64,000 bases of DNA from Nannocystaceae bacterium (GTDB taxonomy: Bacteria; Myxococcota_A; Polyangia; Nannocystales; Nannocystaceae), in contig JAIBBS010000003.1 in NCBI GenBank assembly GCA_019694555.1, positions 1 through 64,000 of the forward strand, in the 5' to 3' direction. The first letter of the stretch is position 1. Every line of letters begins with the position of its first letter. This document shows positions 24,714 through 33,495 of this stretch, one piece after another. A model generated the notes under the pieces. It ran no database searches. It was not told the origin of the DNA and saw nothing but the letters and a program-made list of their open reading frames with translations. The position numbers and the translations under genes are program-made.

Positions 24714-25577
24714 ATGACACGCGCACGAACCATGCGAACGATCCTCGGAGTGCTGGCGACGGCGCTGGCGTGCGGAACGCACGCGGGCGGTGGCGACGAG
24801 CGCGGCGACGCGGGCGGCAAGGCCGACGATCTCGGCGAAGACTTCCCCGCGGTCGATCCGGCCGACTTCGACTTCCGCACCGACGCGATCGACGACTACG
24901 ACGAGGTCGTCGACGGCCAGGGCATCGCCTTCGCCGACACGATCCTCGGTCGCCGCGCCAACAAGTTCAGCGAGATCGGGCCGCACAACGGATCGCTGTC
25001 GACCGCGACGACGATCCTCAAGAACTTCGCCGACCTCGCGGTCGCGTTCGGTCGCGACTTCGAGACCATCGGCTTCGACACCTGTGCCGATCTCTCGGGT
25101 GTCGATCCGTTTCGCACCTCGAGCAAGTCGCTCTCGACGCTGTCGGCCTTCAAGATCGTCCGCGGCTGCCTGTTCCAGCGCATCCGGCCCGAGCTCGGCG
25201 CAGCCTCGATGACGCCGATGGGCGTGTTCGTGCCCAACCACCAGCGGGTCGACTTCCGTCTGGTCGCCGACGGCAGCGAGTCGAGCTTCCCCAACGGCCA
25301 GCGCCCCGACGAGCAGGTCGCGAGCATGTTCACCTCGCTGCTGCTCGACCTCGAGGGCGGCATCTGCGAGGACTCGGCGGGCGCAGGCTTCGACGGCACG
25401 CGCGATCGCCCGTGCACCGTCGACACGCTGCAGGTCCAGGACCCGGCGCAGTTCGGCGACCTGCCGCTCAACCCACCCACCAACGACGTCGAGTTCGTGC
25501 GCAACACCGCCGGTCGGCTGGCGTTCCCCTACCTGCCGGGTCCGCACAGCCCCGCGCCGTACGATCTGGGGCAGTGA
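24714..25577 (+). CDS. DUF4331-like lipoprotein
   Basis: 287 residues. GGGAGG at 24703-24708, inside the end of the previous gene, places the ribosome at the ATG 24714. Signal MTRARTMRTILGVLATALAC ends in a lipobox Cys. The body has IAFADTILGRRANKFSEI and FGRDFETIGFDTCAD and ends PYLPGPHSPAPYDLG, consistent with DUF4331, where the last part contacts the N-terminal fold. Probably a partner of the preceding paralogue. The TGA overlaps the ATG of the TPR lipoprotein (TGATG). Confidence 0.6.
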   Translation: MTRARTMRTILGVLATALACGTHAGGGDERGDAGGKADDLGEDFPAVDPADFDFRTDAIDDYDEVVDGQGIAFADTILGRRANKFSEIGPHNGSLSTATTILKNFADLAVAFGRDFETIGFDTCADLSGVDPFRTSSKSLSTLSAFKIVRGCLFQRIRPELGAASMTPMGVFVPNHQRVDFRLVADGSESSFPNGQRPDEQVASMFTSLLLDLEGGICEDSAGAGFDGTRDRPCTVDTLQVQDPAQFGDLPLNPPTNDVEFVRNTAGRLAFPYLPGPHSPAPYDLGQ

Positions 25578-26659
25578 TGCGCACGCTCGCACTGGTCCTG
25601 GCCGCATCCGTGCTCGCCTGCGCGGCGCCGCAAGCCGCCGCGCCGGCGGCACACGAACAGCGCGTGCGTCCGGGCCACGCCCAGCGGCGCGCGCAGATCG
25701 ATCGCGCGGTGACGCAGGCCGAGCGCCGCGTCGCGAAGACGCGCAGCTGGATGCTGCACGCGGAGCTGGCCGCGGCCCTGCTCGCGCGCGCCGATCTCGA
25801 CGGACGCTACGAGGACTACGCGCGCGTCGAAGCAGAACTCGACGCCGCGTTCGCGCTGGCCGGCCCCGGCCTGGGACCCCACCTGCTGCGCGCGCGCTTC
25901 GAGCTGCGGATGCACCGCGTCGACGCCGGCGTGCGCTCGCTGCAGGCGTTGACGCAGCAGGCCGAGCTCGACGCCGAGACCGACATGGCCCGCCGCGGGC
26001 TGCTCGCCGACGTGGCGGTCGGCGCGGGGCGACTCGACGAGGCCCAGGCCGCGATCACGGCGCTGCTGCAGGCGCGACGTTCACCCGCCGACCTCGCGCG
26101 CCAGGCCCACCTGCTGCACCTGCGCGAGGACGACGCGGCCGCCGATGCGCTGTACGCCGAGGCGATCAGCAAGGCCGACGACGGCGAGACCCAGGCGTGG
26201 TTGGAGCTGCAGCGCGGGCTGCTCGATCTCGACGCCGAGCGCTACGACGACGCCGCGGCGCACTACCAGGCCGCCGACGCGATGTTCCCCGACTGGTGGT
26301 TGGTGCACGAGCACCTCGCCGAGGTCGACGCGCTGCGCGGCCACACCGACGCGGCGATCGAACGCTACCGCGAGGTCGTTGCGGACAACCGCGACCCCGA
26401 GCTGCTCGACGCGCTCGCGCGCCTGCTCGAGCCCCGCGACCCGCAGGCGGCGGCGCAGCTGCACGACGAGGCGCGCGCGAGCTTCGAGGCCCGCCTCGCG
26501 CGCTTCCCCGAGGCGAGCTACGGCCACGCGTTCGAGCACTTCTTCGCGGCGCCCGACGGCGCCGCGCGTGCGCTGGCGCTGGCACAGGCCAACGCCGTGG
26601 TGCGCCCCGGTCCGGATGCGCAGGCGCTGCTGGCCCGCGCGCGTGCACGGCCGCGCTAG
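25577..26659 (+). CDS. TPR-repeat lipoprotein
   Basis: 360 residues. MRTLALVLAASVLAC is a short lipoprotein signal. The rest is almost all helical with tetratricopeptide-like units (ARADLDGRYEDYARVEAELD, ADLARQAHLLHLREDDAAAD, DAERYDDAAAHYQAADAMFP, DALRGHTDAAIERYREVVAD). TPR lipoproteins often act as scaffolds for envelope assemblies. It forms a three-gene operon with the DUF4331 pair and may hold them at the membrane; this is inference from the overlaps. Confidence 0.75.
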   Translation: MRTLALVLAASVLACAAPQAAAPAAHEQRVRPGHAQRRAQIDRAVTQAERRVAKTRSWMLHAELAAALLARADLDGRYEDYARVEAELDAAFALAGPGLGPHLLRARFELRMHRVDAGVRSLQALTQQAELDAETDMARRGLLADVAVGAGRLDEAQAAITALLQARRSPADLARQAHLLHLREDDAAADALYAEAISKADDGETQAWLELQRGLLDLDAERYDDAAAHYQAADAMFPDWWLVHEHLAEVDALRGHTDAAIERYREVVADNRDPELLDALARLLEPRDPQAAAQLHDEARASFEARLARFPEASYGHAFEHFFAAPDGAARALALAQANAVVRPGPDAQALLARARARPR

Positions 26660-26691
26660 TCCGCACGGGGCCGCACCGGCCGCGCTCGCGC

Positions 26692-26718
26692 TTGACCCTG
26701 CGTGGCCCTCGGGATAAG
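26692..26718 (+). promoter_or_regulatory. Candidate sigma-70-like promoter
   Basis: TTGACC (26692-26697, five of six) and GATAAG (26713-26718, four of six) are separated by 15 bases. The predicted transcript starts about 10 bases before the ATG at 26735. Confidence 0.4.
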
Positions 26719-26734
26719 GCTGCCGTGCCCGCGC

Positions 26735-29700
26735 ATGGCCGCCACCGTCACCGTCTGGAGAGACGGGCGCATCGTCGATGCTGCACCGGTGCCGTCGCGG
26801 CCGTACTCGTTCCTGCTGGGGCTGCTGGGGCTGGTGCTGCTGCTCGACTGGGGCATCGCGCTGACGTTCGCGCTCGCGCCCGAGCCCGCGGACGTCGACG
26901 TCCGCGATCGCCTGACCGCGCGCGTGCAGCTGCAGCGTGCGGTCGACGACGGCGCCGCGCCGTGGCTGCTGCTGGGCGACTCGGTGCTCGCGGGCGACGT
27001 GATGCGCGGCACGATCGACGGCTGGGAGCACCAGCGCGTGATCGATGCCATGCGCGCGCAGGTCAACCCCGACAGCGGCGTGCACTTCCACCAGGTCGCG
27101 CTCGACGCGATGCTGCCGGTCGACATGCTGCACCTGGTGCGCGAGCTCGATGCGTTCGATCCCGGCGCGCGCGTGCCGGTCGCGATCGAGCTCAACCCGC
27201 GCTACTTCTCGCGCAGCTACGCCGACCTCGGCGACTGCACGCGGCCGTGGTTGTGCGAGCTGGGGCCGGCGGTGCTCGACAAGGCGCCCAGCCGCATCGC
27301 TCGACTGGCGCAGTGGTTCGGCACCGTCGCGCTCGACGGCATCGCCGAGCACACGCCGATCCTGCGTCATCGCTGGCGGCTGCCCACCGAGGGCCTGCGT
27401 GCCGGCGTGGGCGCCGTGGTCGCGCGACCACCCGAGGGCGAGCCCGACGCGCTCGCCGGGCGCGCGCGGATCCTCGCGCACTACCAGGGCCTGCGGCTCG
27501 ACGGGCGCAGCAAGCAGATCCAGGCGCTCGAGACCCTGGTCGCACGTCTGCGCGCGACCGGTCGGCGCGCGGTGTTCTTCACCACGCCGCTCGAGGACGG
27601 CTTCGCCGCTGCGGCCATGGACGGACAGTCCCTGGGGGCCTACGTCGCGCGGATGTCTCGCATCATCGAGGGCGGCGGCGGCGATCGGGTCACGCTGGTC
27701 AACCTCGACCATCCGCTGTTCGGCTCGACGCTGTTCCTCGATCACTGCCACCTGGGCCCCGAGGGCAACCGCCGGCTCGCGCTCAACCTGCTGGTCGAGC
27801 TCGGCATCGGCGTGGCCGAGGTTCCGCCCGACGAAGCGCTCGCGCACCTCGAGGGGCCCGATCGCACCCTGGTCGCGCGCACCGACCTGGGCTACAGCGA
27901 CGGCGCTGCGTGGCAGGCGATGTTCGACGTGCCGCACGGCATCGCGGTCGCGCCCGGCGGTGGTCGCATCGTCATCGCCGACACCGGCAATCACGTGCTG
28001 CGCGAGCTCTCCGGCGCGATGCAGACCGTGCGGGTGGTCGCCGGCGTCGCGCGCCAGCCCGGCAACGCCGATGGCGTGTGGCATCAAGCCAAGCTCGACG
28101 GGCCCACCGACCCGGTGCTGCAGGGCGACACGGTCTACTTCGTCGATCAGAAGCGCACGATCGTGCGTCGGCTCCAGGCCGGCAAGATCGCGACCGTGCA
28201 GGTGTTGCAGGGGCCGCGATGGAAGCGCATCGACGCGATGGTCGGCGACGGGCCGCAGCTGCTCGTGCTCGACAGCGGCCGGCGCGTGTTCGGCTTCGAT
28301 CCGGTCGCGGGCGTCACGGTCAAGCTGCTCGAGGCCGTGGGCGGCGCACAGATCCGCGCCATCGCCCCCACCGGGGACGGGCGCCTGTTCGTCGCAGACC
28401 AGGGCAACCGCATCTGGGTCGGTGAGCTGGCCGCGGGCGAACCGCTGCTGCTGGGTCGCGACGACGGCGGGCTCGAGCTCGAGTTCGCCAACACCGCGCC
28501 CTCGGTCATGCCGCAGGTGCGCGGGCTGTACTTCCCGCTCGAGTACGACGAGCTCGCGCTGGGCAAGATCGTCGGCATGACGTGGGTGCAGCGCTACGGC
28601 GCGCTGCTCATCCAAGACGACCTCGAGCCGGCGAAGAAGAACGAGGCGCTGACCGAGCGCATCCAGCTGCGCCTGCTCGACCCGCAAGACGATCGCTTCT
28701 ATCCCTGGCTGCGGCCGTTGGTCCACGGCGGCGGCTACATGCTCTACAACAAGAAGACCGACTCCTTCGTGTCGTACTTCCACGAGGGCACGATGGCGAT
28801 CGACCAGGCCAGCGCGACGACGTACTGGCTCGAGCGCGGGCGCTCGCGCCTGTTCCACTTCGCCGACGGCGTGCTCGGCGTGGCGAAGATCGGCCACATC
28901 CGCGACCTCGACCTGTGGGGCTTCCGCGATCTGCTGGGCGTCGAGAGCGGCACCGAGACGCTGGCGGCGCTGCGGCCCGATCGCTTCCTGTCGCAGCGCA
29001 TCGAGCCGCACCCGCGCCAGGGGCCGTACTTCGGTCTGGTCATCGGCTCCTCGATGCTGTCGAAGGCCGACAACATCGGCTCGTACTCCTTCACCGTGCG
29101 GCTCGAGCGGCGGCTGCGGCACGCGCTGGGCTATCGCGACGGCATCGGGCTCGATCTGGTGCAGCGCAGCTACCCCGGCGTGCGCAGTGAACACGTGCTG
29201 CAGCACCTGCGCGGCTTCGTCGACGCGGGCGCGCAGATCGACGTGCTGTTCGTCGAGCTGTCGGGCCGCCGGCGCGGCTTCTTCCTCGAGGACAACAGCG
29301 AAGCGCGCATGCGTGCCGTGCTGGCGGAGATCGACGCCATCGCGCGGCGCCACGACACCAAGGTGGTGTTCTTCGACGACTCTGCGCTGGTCTCGGCAGG
29401 GCGCGACGGCCTGCGGCGCGGCATCGACGAGTACCGCAAGTTCAAGGCCATGGCGCGCGAGGCCGGCTTCGAGGTGGTCGAGCTGACCGACGAGCTGCTG
29501 CGCGCGGCGATGGATCTGTCGCCCTTCGGCAGTCCGCCGTGGCGCTCGCACCACGGCGCGCCGTGGGCCATCGACGCGGCTGCCGACCTGCTGGGCGATC
29601 GCGTGTACCCGTCGCTGCGCGAGTTCCTGCGCGGCCGCACGCCCGCACACCTGCACCCGCCGGTGACCGAGGATCCGACCATCGACGCGCTCGCCGACGC

Positions 29701-30058
29701 CTTCGGCGACGTGCAGGCCGACTGGGCCACGCTGCTGCGGCCGCTGGGCGGCGAGAGCGTGCAGACGGTGCTGGTCGGCGACCGGCTGCAGATCTTCGTC
29801 GACCTCGCACGCGTCGAGGTCGATCCCGCCGACAGCGCGGCGCTCGAGGACGTCGCCGCACGTGCGCTGTACGGCGCGATCGTCAGCGACGGCGCGGGCG
29901 CCCGCGCGCGCACGGTCGAGCTGCGGCTCGCGACCTTCAGCCGCTACGACGAGTACGGCGCGGGGGTGCGCGATGCCGCGACGGTGGTGCTGCAGCGCGA
30001 GCTCGATCGCGCCGGCCTCGCGGCGATGCTGCGCGAGTGGCTCGCGGCGCGCGGATAG
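26735..30058 (+). CDS. Large membrane-anchored protein: SGNH-like - NHL propeller - SGNH-like
   Basis: 1107 residues from the ATG at 26735 (a GTG at 26702 is unlikely). One N-terminal TM helix (about 25-48). The first module (about 75-360) has GDS (81-83) and DHCHL (336-340), the first and last blocks of SGNH hydrolases. A central propeller (about 395-750) has NHL-type motifs such as VPHGIAVAPGG, IVIADTGNHVLREL and LFVADQGNRIWV. A second SGNH-like module (about 755-970) has GSS (771-773) and RSHHGAPW (937-944). About 135 residues follow. It may work on a surface polysaccharide, like AlgX/AlgJ or DHHW proteins, with the MBOAT enzyme at 17491 as a possible partner. Confidence 0.7.
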   Translation: MAATVTVWRDGRIVDAAPVPSRPYSFLLGLLGLVLLLDWGIALTFALAPEPADVDVRDRLTARVQLQRAVDDGAAPWLLLGDSVLAGDVMRGTIDGWEHQRVIDAMRAQVNPDSGVHFHQVALDAMLPVDMLHLVRELDAFDPGARVPVAIELNPRYFSRSYADLGDCTRPWLCELGPAVLDKAPSRIARLAQWFGTVALDGIAEHTPILRHRWRLPTEGLRAGVGAVVARPPEGEPDALAGRARILAHYQGLRLDGRSKQIQALETLVARLRATGRRAVFFTTPLEDGFAAAAMDGQSLGAYVARMSRIIEGGGGDRVTLVNLDHPLFGSTLFLDHCHLGPEGNRRLALNLLVELGIGVAEVPPDEALAHLEGPDRTLVARTDLGYSDGAAWQAMFDVPHGIAVAPGGGRIVIADTGNHVLRELSGAMQTVRVVAGVARQPGNADGVWHQAKLDGPTDPVLQGDTVYFVDQKRTIVRRLQAGKIATVQVLQGPRWKRIDAMVGDGPQLLVLDSGRRVFGFDPVAGVTVKLLEAVGGAQIRAIAPTGDGRLFVADQGNRIWVGELAAGEPLLLGRDDGGLELEFANTAPSVMPQVRGLYFPLEYDELALGKIVGMTWVQRYGALLIQDDLEPAKKNEALTERIQLRLLDPQDDRFYPWLRPLVHGGGYMLYNKKTDSFVSYFHEGTMAIDQASATTYWLERGRSRLFHFADGVLGVAKIGHIRDLDLWGFRDLLGVESGTETLAALRPDRFLSQRIEPHPRQGPYFGLVIGSSMLSKADNIGSYSFTVRLERRLRHALGYRDGIGLDLVQRSYPGVRSEHVLQHLRGFVDAGAQIDVLFVELSGRRRGFFLEDNSEARMRAVLAEIDAIARRHDTKVVFFDDSALVSAGRDGLRRGIDEYRKFKAMAREAGFEVVELTDELLRAAMDLSPFGSPPWRSHHGAPWAIDAAADLLGDRVYPSLREFLRGRTPAHLHPPVTEDPTIDALADAFGDVQADWATLLRPLGGESVQTVLVGDRLQIFVDLARVEVDPADSAALEDVAARALYGAIVSDGAGARARTVELRLATFSRYDEYGAGVRDAATVVLQRELDRAGLAAMLREWLAARG

Positions 30059-30059
30059 T

Positions 30060-30074
30060 CGCCGCGCTGCGGCG
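30060..30074 (+). terminator. Hairpin after the large SGNH-NHL gene
   Basis: CGCCGC - GCT - GCGGCG, perfect 6-base stem, two bases after the stop at 30058. No T-run. Lies between convergent ends. Confidence 0.4.
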
Positions 30075-30075
30075 G

Positions 30076-30477
30076 CTATGCTGGCGCGTCCGGGAGCAGC
30101 GGCCGTATGATCGCAGCGAAGCGCTCGGCGTCATCGAGCAGCGCGCTCGCGTCGGTGGCATCGAAGCGAATCGACGGGTCGTAGTCTGCGAGCTCACGAG
30201 AGCGCTGGAGGCCGGCCAACAAGCGGTTCACCCCGGAGGGCAGGGCACCGGGCCGGATGAACTCCACGTTCAACAGGTGCAGCGCGCCGGCGTGGGATCG
30301 CGGTTCCAGGCCTCGCGTGCGCAGCAGCGCGCGCAGGTAGTGGTACGCGCCGGAGTAGGCCCGCGAGACCGCATCGGCGAAGAGACCCGATTGCAGCAAC
30401 GCGCGCGCAGCTCGGAGCGCTTCGTCCGCGCGGGAGCGCTCGTCCGCCGCGTCGAGGCGGTCGGCGTCACTCGTCAC
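30076..30477 (-). CDS. HEPN-domain protein, likely toxin of an MNT/HEPN pair
   Basis: 133 residues, GTG start. The all-helical HEPN fold has the core SRAYSGAYHYLRALL with Arg39 and His46, the Rx4-6H catalytic pair of HEPN RNases, and a second helix pair with SHAGALHLLN. In such pairs the HEPN protein is an RNase held inactive, often by AMPylation, by its nucleotidyltransferase partner. The GTG overlaps the stop of the MNT gene (GTGA). The helices and spacing also fit non-toxic HEPN substrate proteins, so toxicity is inferred. Confidence 0.75.
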   Translation of the reverse strand: MTSDADRLDAADERSRADEALRAARALLQSGLFADAVSRAYSGAYHYLRALLRTRGLEPRSHAGALHLLNVEFIRPGALPSGVNRLLAGLQRSRELADYDPSIRFDATDASALLDDAERFAAIIRPLLPDAPA

Positions 30478-30803
30478 AACCCAACCCCTTCGCGATCGAT
30501 CTCGATGACCAGTCGACGGCCGCGGCGCCGCAGCTCGTCCATGCGCGCGCTGCTCAGGCTGAGCACGCTCACGATGATGTCGTGCTCGGTGAGGATGTCA
30601 CCACAGCGTGCCGCGATCTCGCGGCCTTCCGTGGTCGACAGCTCGTCGATGACCGCGAGCACGTCGACGTCGGAACCCTCGTGGCCCTCGCCGCGCGCGC
30701 GAGAACCGAACACCGCGAGCTCCCGGACCCGCTGGCCGAACGCCGATCGCAGCCATGCGACCATGGCCGCCACGGCCGCGTTCTCGCCGGGTGTGAGCCG
30801 CAC
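30474..30803 (-). CDS. MNT-type minimal nucleotidyltransferase (antitoxin-like)
   Basis: 109 residues from the GTG at 30803, which lies six bases after TGC-TACGGT; a start at 30857 would add 18 residues lacking any motif. The polymerase-beta-like core is VFGSRARGEGHEGSDVDVLA, with GSR at 33-35 and catalytic Asp45 and Asp47. A third acidic residue would be in the region around IIVSVLSL. In type VII systems this enzyme adds AMP to the HEPN toxin. Gene order MNT then HEPN, with a 4-base overlap. Confidence 0.8.
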   Translation of the reverse strand: MRLTPGENAAVAAMVAWLRSAFGQRVRELAVFGSRARGEGHEGSDVDVLAVIDELSTTEGREIAARCGDILTEHDIIVSVLSLSSARMDELRRRGRRLVIEIDREGVGL

Positions 30804-30809
30804 GCGTCG

Positions 30810-30815
30810 ACCGTA
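30810..30815 (-). promoter_or_regulatory. Extended -10 for the MNT/HEPN pair
   Basis: TGC-TACGGT on the minus strand; the hexamer ends six bases before the GTG at 30803, giving a leaderless transcript. Confidence 0.45.
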
Positions 30816-30875
30816 GCACGGATCGAGGCTCGCTCGCGCGCACGACGTCCACGGCATCCGCTCGCCGAGTCGGCG

Positions 30876-31709
30876 TCACGCCGGCAGCTCGCACACGAAC
30901 GGTCGCAGCACCGCGCAGCCGACGTCGTTCCACTTCGGCACCGGGAAGTAGGTCTCGACGCAGTCCTCGTCGCCGCCGGAGCTGTCGGGTTGGCCCGCGT
31001 CCCACGGGAAGCGCAGCATGGACGCGCTGCCGTCGATCCACCGGAAGTCGCCCTCGACCAGGGTGTCGTCGAGGCCGATGGCGTAGCCGGGCCACTCGGG
31101 CAGCGGTGGCGCGGCGGCGATCAACGCCTGCAGCTCGGCCTCGTCGGCGAGCGTGACCAGATCGCCGCCCTTGCCGATGCAGGTGTTGCGCGCGTCGTTG
31201 CGGTTCATCACCGTGGGACAAAACGCGTAGCCCACGGTCGCATCGAGGCCGCTGACCGCGAGCTTGCACATGCCGCACTCGGGGTTGTCGGCGCTGGCCT
31301 CGTCGACGAGCGCGTCGCAGTCGTTGTCGAGCGCGTCGCAGATCTCGGCGTGCTCGGGGTGACGCTCGGGCTCGGCGTCGTCGCAGTCGTCGCCGAGGTC
31401 GACCGCGCCCTCGGGCATCGGGCACGCGTCGCTCATGGTGGCGGGATCGCCGTGGCCATCGGCGTCGAGATCGAGAAACCATGTCGTCGGTTCGCACGGC
31501 GCGGTCGTGCTGCTGCTCGACTCGCTGCTCGAGGCGCCGAACGAGGCGACCGTGGCGCTGGCGTCGGCGGAGCCGGTGCCGAGCTCGGCCGCGCCGACGT
31601 CGGAGCCGCCCGATCCACCCTTGGCGCAGCCCGACACCACGGCCAACACCGCGGCCAACACCGCGGCCAACGGCGCGGTCGCGAGCGACGGGCAGGCGTG
31701 GCGGGGCAC
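30876..31709 (-). CDS. Lipoprotein with MopE-type metal-binding repeat and C-type lectin domain
   Basis: 277 residues from the GTG at 31709. The frame is open to an ATG at 31793, but that ATG would overlap the helicase start. The signal ends VVSGC (Cys28). A Ser/Thr linker (about 45-72) precedes a MopE-like motif (77-137: DLDADGHGDP, DDCDDAEPERHPEHAEICDA, DNDCDALVDE), known in proteins that bind copper or calcium. The C-terminal 115 residues (160-277) read as a C-type lectin: GYAFCPTVMNRNDARNTC, WIDGSA, FPWDAGQPD, the D-C pair and FVCELPA. Bacterial C-type lectin lipoproteins are uncommon. Likely a surface adhesin or binder. Confidence 0.72.
   Translation of the reverse strand: MPRHACPSLATAPLAAVLAAVLAVVSGCAKGGSGGSDVGAAELGTGSADASATVASFGASSSESSSSTTAPCEPTTWFLDLDADGHGDPATMSDACPMPEGAVDLGDDCDDAEPERHPEHAEICDALDNDCDALVDEASADNPECGMCKLAVSGLDATVGYAFCPTVMNRNDARNTCIGKGGDLVTLADEAELQALIAAAPPLPEWPGYAIGLDDTLVEGDFRWIDGSASMLRFPWDAGQPDSSGGDEDCVETYFPVPKWNDVGCAVLRPFVCELPA
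31639..31674. repeat. Three 12-base tandem repeats in the signal peptide region
   Basis: Units close to GCGGCCAACACC repeat three times, encoding on the minus strand the AAVLAAVLAVV hydrophobic core of the lectin lipoprotein's signal peptide. Likely a replication-slippage product that lengthened the signal. Confidence 0.6.
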
Positions 31710-31791
31710 GATGGTCAGTGTGGCGCATCCGCGCCGTCGCGTCACGCTGGCGAGGGTTGCATGCGAGCCGGCGGTGAGGTGAGGCTGGGCC

Positions 31792-33462
31792 ATGCCGCTG
31801 CGCCCCTACCAGCGCGAGGCCGTCGACGCGGTCGTGTCGGCGCGTCGCGAGGGCATCCGCCGCATGCTGCTCGCGCTGCCGACCGGCGCGGGCAAGACCG
31901 TGATCTTCGCCGAGCTCATCCGTCGTGCGCGGCATCCCGTGCTCGTGCTCGCGCATCGCGAGGAGCTGCTGGCGCAGGCCCAGGCCAAGATCGCGGCCGC
32001 GCTGCACGGTGATCGCCGCACGGTGGAGATCGAGCAGGGGCTCGCCCGCGCATCGCGACAGGCCGACGTGGTCGTGGCATCGATCCGCTCGCTGCACGAC
32101 GGCCGCATCGGCGCGGCGCTTTCCGGCCGCGGCTCGCGGCTGGTCATCTACGACGAGTGCCACCACGCGGTCGCGCCCGACAACCGTCGCGTGCTCGAGC
32201 GCATCGGCGCGTTCGAGCCGCAGTGGCCCGGCACGCTGGTGGGCTTCACCGCGACCACGCGGCGCGCCGACGGGCGCGCCCTGGGCGAGGTGTTCGAGCG
32301 CATCGTCTACCAGCGCTCGCTGCGACAGATGATCGACGAGCGGTGGTTGCGACCGCTGCGAGGGCTGCGGATCGACACCGGCGTCGACTTGGCCGCGGTG
32401 CCGCAGCTGGGGGACGACTTCGACGAGGAGCCGCTGGCGCAGACCATCGACGTCGAGGCGCGCAACCTCTTGGTCGCGCGTTCGATCCAGGAGCTCGCCC
32501 GCGATCGGCGGACCATCGCGTTTTGCGTCACGGTGCGCCACGCCGAGCACCTGTGCGAGGCGCTGCGCGGACTGGGCGTGCCTGCGGGCATGATCTGCGG
32601 CGAGATGCCGCGAGCCGCCCGTGCGGCCGTGCTCGCGCGCTTCCGCAGCGGCGCGCTCGCGGTGCTCACCAACGTCGGCGTGTTGACCGAGGGCTTCGAC
32701 GACCCCGGCGTGTCCGCGATCGCGATGGTGCGGCCCACGCGATCCGAGGCGCTGTACCTGCAGTGTGTCGGCCGCGGCATGCGACTCGATCGCAGCGCCC
32801 CCGATTGCCTCGTGCTCGACTTCGTCGATCTCTCGCGCCTCGAGCTCGTGACCACGCCGACGCTCGATGCCAGCGATGCACCCGAGCAGCCCCCGCGGCC
32901 CGAGGCCGGCGCAGGCGCGGTGCCGCCGGTCACACCCGGGCTCGACGACGGCCCCGCGGCGCCGGCGACCCTGGCGGAGATCCACGCGCGGCTGGCCGCC
33001 TTCGATCCGCTGGCGCTGCAGCAGCGCGAGGAGCTGGCCGCGATCTCGCGCCATGCGTGGCTGTCGCTGGGTGCCCACGGACTCATGCTGCACTTCCACG
33101 ACCACGCGGGCGCGCTGCGTTGCTTCACGCTGCGGCCGGTGCGGCGCTCCTCGACCGCCGTGTGGCTCGACGACCGCGAGCTCGGACGCTTCGGCAGCAT
33201 GCACGACGCCGTCGCGGCGGTGGACGAGACGTTGCCGCGGCACGGCGATCCGGCGAGCGCCGCCGCCGATGCACCGTGGCGCCGCGCCGCGGTGCCGCCA
33301 GTGCTGCGCGACGCCCTCGCGGCGCTGCAGCCACCCCGGTTCGCGCGCGACGCCGGCGAGGCCATCGCCCACCTCGCGCTGGAGCAGGCCCTGCGGGCGG
33401 TGGCGGCAAAGCCCACGCGTTCGGTGAACCGGCGGTCGCGCTCGGCATCGTCTGGGGGGTGA
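31792..33462 (+). CDS. Superfamily 2 DEAD/DEAH-type helicase
   Basis: 556 residues. The ATG has a strong GAGGTGAGG upstream. Helicase motifs: PTGAGKT (30-36), LVLAHREEL, DECH (121-124), GFTATT (151-156), then the second RecA domain with AFCVTVRHAEHLCEAL, NVGVLTEGFDDP and QCVGRGMRLD. The C-terminal 200 residues have a Pro-rich linker and an unrecognised domain (LMLHFHDHAGALRCFTLRPV). This is the UvrB/XPB-like helicase group also used in restriction and defence. No methylase, nuclease or phage-defence gene is next to it; the adjacent MNT/HEPN pair is the only possible partner. The substrate is unknown. Confidence 0.85.
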   Translation: MPLRPYQREAVDAVVSARREGIRRMLLALPTGAGKTVIFAELIRRARHPVLVLAHREELLAQAQAKIAAALHGDRRTVEIEQGLARASRQADVVVASIRSLHDGRIGAALSGRGSRLVIYDECHHAVAPDNRRVLERIGAFEPQWPGTLVGFTATTRRADGRALGEVFERIVYQRSLRQMIDERWLRPLRGLRIDTGVDLAAVPQLGDDFDEEPLAQTIDVEARNLLVARSIQELARDRRTIAFCVTVRHAEHLCEALRGLGVPAGMICGEMPRAARAAVLARFRSGALAVLTNVGVLTEGFDDPGVSAIAMVRPTRSEALYLQCVGRGMRLDRSAPDCLVLDFVDLSRLELVTTPTLDASDAPEQPPRPEAGAGAVPPVTPGLDDGPAAPATLAEIHARLAAFDPLALQQREELAAISRHAWLSLGAHGLMLHFHDHAGALRCFTLRPVRRSSTAVWLDDRELGRFGSMHDAVAAVDETLPRHGDPASAAADAPWRRAAVPPVLRDALAALQPPRFARDAGEAIAHLALEQALRAVAAKPTRSVNRRSRSASSGG

Positions 33463-33495
33463 GCGGCGGACACTCGCGGCGCCGCAACGATCCGA

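Noticed and set aside
24770-25576. Upstream extension of the TPR lipoprotein frame
   Set aside because: It runs across the DUF4331-like gene in another frame. The signal peptide and lipobox begin at 25577.
31792-33462. Restriction enzyme subunit
   Set aside because: Only helicase motifs are visible. There is no nuclease domain and no methylase nearby.
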